Below, one piece after another: positions 61,408 to 64,000 of a DNA stretch of 64,000 bases; within the stretch, counting starts at the first letter, position 1; the number at the start of each line of letters is the position of its first letter. The notes beneath the pieces were generated by a model that saw only the letters and a program-made list of their open reading frames with translations, was not told where the DNA came from and did no database searches. The stretch spans positions 29,742 through 93,741 of the forward strand of contig CAYOAL010000021.1 in NCBI GenBank assembly GCA_964401935.1. Reading direction: 5' to 3'. The position numbers were made by a program, and so were the translations under genes. This DNA comes from JAPYTK01 sp964401935 (GTDB lineage Bacteria > Myxococcota_A > Polyangia > Polyangiales > Polyangiaceae).

Positions 61408-62397
61408 ATGGGGTCCAACAAGGGCAAGGGCGACAAGTCCAAGCGCGGCGGCAAGGGGGCCGCAGCGGGGGGCAAGGGCAAGGGCAAACACAAGCAGAAG
61501 GCCAAGAACGCCAAGGGCAAGGGGAAGGGAGCGGCCGAGGCCGCCCCCGCCGAGGGCACGAGCGGCCGGTCGGAGCGGCCACGTCGCGGGTTGACCACGA
61601 CCCAAAGCCCCGAGTCGAGGGGGCCAGGGTCGACACCGGCCCGCGCAACGAACACACCGGCCGGTGACGACATCCCATCGAGCGAGGCGGTGATCCGAGA
61701 GTGGGGACGGCGCGTGGAAGCCGAGTACCGTTCGGCGGCCATCACCCAGCACCTGACGCTGTGGCTCATTCAAATGGCAGCCTCCCCCGACCTCATCCAT
61801 GACGGCCTCAGGATCGTGGCCGACGAGCTCGCCCACGCCGATCTCAGCTTCCAGACCTTCGTCGCGGCCGGGGGCAAGGCGATCGCGCCCATCCCGCGAG
61901 AGTCGCTGGCCTTGCCCCTCAAGCCCGGCGAGCAGCTCGAGGAGGCGGTGACCCGCTGGGGGGTGGAGGTGTTCTGCCTCGGCGAGACGGTGGCGGTGCC
62001 GCTGTTCAAGGTGCTCCGCGAGGGCTGCGTGGTCCCCACGGCGCGCGAGGCGCTCGACCGCGTGCTGCGCGACGAGGTGCGCCACCGCGATTTCGGCTGG
62101 ACGCTCCTCGAGTATCTGGTGGAGACGCCGCACGAGCCGCTCGTACGCGCGGTGGTGGAGCGTGAGCTCCCGGGGATGTTCGCGCGCCTGCAGCGGAACT
62201 ACGCGCCGGTGGGAGGCGAGGCGAGCACGGCGATCCCCGAGACCGACCGCGCCTGGGGCTTGATGCCCATCGCCCGCTATCGGCAGATCCTGGATCGGAC
62301 GCTCGAGCGGGACTATCAGCCGCGCTTCTTGCGTCTCGGCTTCGAGATCGACGCGGCCTGGGAGAAGGCCACCGCGCTGCGGCGCGCCGCGAGCTGA
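61408..62397 (+). CDS. Ferritin-like diiron protein with Lys/Gly-rich N-terminus
   Basis: 329 residues from ATG 61408. The first ~55 residues are Lys/Gly/Ala rich (KGKGKHKQKAKNAKGKGKG), probably disordered and possibly nucleic-acid binding. The body is a four-helix ferritin-like domain: EAEYRSAAITQHLTLWL, ADELAHADL (ExxH), VEVFCLGETVAVPLF and DEVRHRDFGW (ExxH) supply the diiron ligands. It may be an oxygenase, oxidase or iron-storage-like protein. No signal peptide. 9 bases before tsaB. Confidence 0.82.
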   Translation: MGSNKGKGDKSKRGGKGAAAGGKGKGKHKQKAKNAKGKGKGAAEAAPAEGTSGRSERPRRGLTTTQSPESRGPGSTPARATNTPAGDDIPSSEAVIREWGRRVEAEYRSAAITQHLTLWLIQMAASPDLIHDGLRIVADELAHADLSFQTFVAAGGKAIAPIPRESLALPLKPGEQLEEAVTRWGVEVFCLGETVAVPLFKVLREGCVVPTAREALDRVLRDEVRHRDFGWTLLEYLVETPHEPLVRAVVERELPGMFARLQRNYAPVGGEASTAIPETDRAWGLMPIARYRQILDRTLERDYQPRFLRLGFEIDAAWEKATALRRAAS

Positions 62398-62406
62398 GGC
62401 CCACGA

Positions 62407-63072
62407 ATGCTCCTCGCGATCACCACGGCGACGCCCCGCTGCACGGTGGCGCTCGTCGAGCGCGACGGGACGGTGGTCGCCGAGCTCGGCTACGAGGACG
62501 AGCTCAACCACGCCGAGCGGGTGTTCGGCACCCTCGACGCGCTCTTCCAAGCGGCCGGCGCGAGCCGAGCCGACCTCGAGCAGATCGTCTGCGACGTGGG
62601 GCCAGGTTCGTTCACGGGGGTCCGCGTGGGGCTCGCGTCGGCGAAGGGCATCGCCCTCGGCTTGAGCGTGCCGCTCTTGGGGGTGGGTTCGCTACAAGCC
62701 ATGGCCGCTGCCGCTTTTGCGCTCGCCCCCCCCGAGATCGGGGTGGTGTGCGCGCTGCTCGACGCCAAACGCGGCGAGACCTTCGTGGGCGCCTACGACC
62801 GTCGCGGGGAGGTGGTCGTGGCTCCCCGTCACGAACCGACCGGAAGCGCCGGCGCGACCGTGGCCGCGCTCGGCGACGCAGTGCTCTTCTGCGGCCGAGC
62901 GGCGGCGCGGGAGGGGCTCGCCCCCATCCTCGACGATCCCTCCTGCGAGCTGCCGTCGGCCACCTGGCTCGCGCGGGTGGCGCTGTCGTTTCGCTCGTCG
63001 CCTCCCGCGCTCGGAGACGTGGAGCCGGTGTACCTGCGCGCACCCGACGCCAAGAAGCTGAGCGAGCGCTGA
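62407..63072 (+). CDS. tsaB: tRNA threonylcarbamoyladenosine biosynthesis protein TsaB
   Basis: 221 residues. TsaB family: ITTATPRCTVAL at the start, GPGSFTGVRVGLASAKGIAL and a final LRAPDAKK. It forms a dimer with TsaD to make t6A37 in tRNAs reading ANN codons. Nine bases after the ferritin-like gene, so co-transcribed. Confidence 0.95.
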   Translation: MLLAITTATPRCTVALVERDGTVVAELGYEDELNHAERVFGTLDALFQAAGASRADLEQIVCDVGPGSFTGVRVGLASAKGIALGLSVPLLGVGSLQAMAAAAFALAPPEIGVVCALLDAKRGETFVGAYDRRGEVVVAPRHEPTGSAGATVAALGDAVLFCGRAAAREGLAPILDDPSCELPSATWLARVALSFRSSPPALGDVEPVYLRAPDAKKLSER

Positions 63073-63138
63073 AGACCCGAGGAGCGGGAGAGGAGGGAGT
63101 GTCTTGCGTTTTGAGCGCGGGAGCGCTGAGATCACACC

Positions 63139-63480
63139 GTGGACGACGAGAAGGGAACCACGCCGAGCGCGCCGAAGCCGACGGCAGAGGCCGCTCTCAC
63201 CGAACCAGCCGACGCTGACGCTCTGCGGCCCCGGCCCCCAACCGACGTGGGGCCAGATCCGGTGTGGGGCGTTGGCTTGTTCGTGCTCGGCGTGATCGTG
63301 ATGGCCACCGGCGGCGCCACGACGCGCCACTACATGTTCAACGTCGGTGAGGGCATCCTGCTGATCGGCGTGGCGGTGTTCGTCGGGAGCGTCGCCCTCA
63401 CCTCGCATCGGCAAGAGAACGTTGTCGCGCGCATCAAGCGGGCGCTGAAGAGCGGCCCCAACGACGCCGCGGACGGCTGA
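63139..63480 (+). CDS. 113-aa two-span membrane protein
   Basis: GTG start at 63139. N-terminal polar region (about 45 residues) then two membrane segments (GLFVLGVIVMATGG and GEGILLIGVAVFVGSVAL) and a charged tail. Hypothetical; 66 bases after tsaB. Confidence 0.6.
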   Translation: MDDEKGTTPSAPKPTAEAALTEPADADALRPRPPTDVGPDPVWGVGLFVLGVIVMATGGATTRHYMFNVGEGILLIGVAVFVGSVALTSHRQENVVARIKRALKSGPNDAADG

Positions 63481-63525
63481 GGCGCCGCGACGCAGGCGAC
63501 GACGACGGCAGCGAGCCCGGACGGC

Positions 63526-63605
63526 GCGCGGCGGAACGGATCCCAGCGAAGCGCGGCGGAACGGATCCCAGCGAAGCGCGGCGGAACGGATCCCAGCGAA
63601 GCGCG
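63526..63605. repeat. 25-bp tandem repeat running into an assembly gap
   Basis: GCGCGGCGGAACGGATCCCA GCGAA (25 bases) occurs three times at 63526-63550, 63551-63575 and 63576-63600, then begins a fourth copy that meets the run of N. The bases immediately after the gap (GCGGAACGCGCGGAAC) are related to the unit. The true array is probably longer than assembled. No gene here. Confidence 0.85.
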
Positions 63606-63705
63606 NNNNNNNNNNNNNNNNNNNNNNNNNNNNNNNNNNNNNNNNNNNNNNNNNNNNNNNNNNNNNNNNNNNNNNNNNNNNNNNNNNNNNNNNNNNNNNN
63701 NNNNN
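63606..63705. other. 100-base run of N (assembly gap)
   Basis: Exactly 100 unknown bases, a standard gap size. It interrupts the 25-bp repeat array. Confidence 0.98.
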
Positions 63706-63747
63706 GCGGAACGCGCGGAACGCACGGAGGGGCCAGAAGCCAAGCGC

Positions 63748-63828
63748 GGCGGAGGGCGGAGGGCCGAGGGCGGAGGGCGGAGGGCGGAGGCCGAGGGCGG
63801 AGGCCGAGGGCGGAGGCCGAGGGCGGAG
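63748..63828. repeat. Imperfect GGCGGAGG/GGCCGAGG tandem repeat
   Basis: After the gap, alternation of GGCGGA and GGCCGA units gives about 80 bases of purine-rich repeat. The last 520 bases of the window (63481-64000) contain no convincing gene, only this and the neighbouring repeats. Confidence 0.7.
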
Positions 63829-63947
63829 AGAAGTGAGGCCGACGGGCCTGACGGCGCGAACGCGGTCACTTCCGCTTGCAGGCAGCTTGGCTGACACGAG
63901 CCCAAGTGAGTCGGAGGCGGGTCGGGGTCGAGCGCGTTCGCGTTCGC

Positions 63948-64000
63948 GGGCGAGGGCGAGGGCGAGGGCGAGGGCGAGGGCGAGGGCGAGGGCGAGGGCG
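63948..64000 (+). repeat. (GGGCGA)n hexamer array at the window edge
   Basis: About nine copies of the hexamer GGGCGA run to the end of the window. Every unit has a GGG, so the + strand meets the G3N3 pattern of a G-quadruplex. It is either a true microsatellite or the end of the assembled contig. Confidence 0.85.

Noticed and set aside
63330..63905. Minus-strand frame through the assembly gap
   Set aside because: It is built of the repeat units and 100 N and is not coding.
1..64000. CRISPR array, IS element, prophage, tRNA or rRNA
   Set aside because: No spaced direct repeats of CRISPR type, no transposase or integrase product, no recognisable structural RNA. The tandem repeats present are contiguous, without unique spacers.

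Overview
The window reads as a piece of a very GC-rich chromosome (third codon positions almost all G or C, frequent GTG starts) from a predatory or social deltaproteobacterium-type organism, most likely a myxobacterium (Myxococcota, Polyangia-like). The evidence is the gene content: many lipoproteins with Gly/Ser- or acid-rich spacers, an STPK-STAND-WD40 giant protein, a DUF2169 protein, TPR and HEAT-repeat lipoproteins, an OmpA protein with thrombospondin type-3 repeats, a HEXXH metalloprotease lipoprotein and a deoxyhypusine-synthase-like enzyme. I see no rRNA, tRNA, transposase, phage gene or CRISPR array.

Layout. 1-8.4 kb: the end of a secreted protein, an EAL/GGDEF protein, a GH35-type glycosidase, and an OmpA/TPR gene pair. 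8.5-19.6 kb: the most interesting region, a run of minus-strand genes joined by ATGA/GTGA overlaps. It encodes (in order of transcription) a lipoprotein, a small radical-SAM protein, two proteins of unknown fold, a soluble AAA+/M41 peptidase (FtsH-like), an 84-aa protein, a 1064-aa protein, a MoxR-type AAA+ ATPase and a 474-aa protein. This resembles the FtsH/MoxR/vWA 'ternary' conflict systems proposed for multicellular bacteria, but with unassigned partners and no recognisable vWA metal site. 19.7-30.4 kb: HEAT lipoprotein, EEP-family lipoprotein, membrane protein, double-FKBP membrane protein, and the kinase-STAND-WD40 giant. 30.6-37.0 kb: small and hypothetical envelope proteins and a tail-anchored TPR protein. 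37.1-40.4 kb: a B12/radical-SAM protein, a DUF1244 protein and 3-methyladenine DNA glycosylase I as a tight unit, then a steroid-5-alpha-reductase-like membrane protein. 40.5-45.7 kb: envelope proteins including an outer-membrane lipoprotein-sorting-type protein and two coupled lipoproteins, followed by a decayed GH31 remnant. 46-52.5 kb: deoxyhypusine-synthase-like protein, MepA-type endopeptidase, Rieske lipoprotein, DUF2169 protein, HPF and a lone receiver domain with a good sigma-54-type promoter. 52.6-63.5 kb: large metalloprotease divergent from a sigma factor, TPR lipoprotein divergent from an ExbD-like lipoprotein, TetR regulator, ferritin-like protein, TsaB and a small membrane protein.

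The last 4 kb carries several GC-rich minisatellites between genes, one running into a 100-base assembly gap (63606-63705), and the window ends in a G-rich hexamer array. Functional links I would defend: the 8-gene chaperone/protease operon works as one machine; the radical-SAM/DUF1244/Tag genes and the TsaB/ferritin-like genes are transcriptional units. The rest is mostly single genes, largely envelope proteins.
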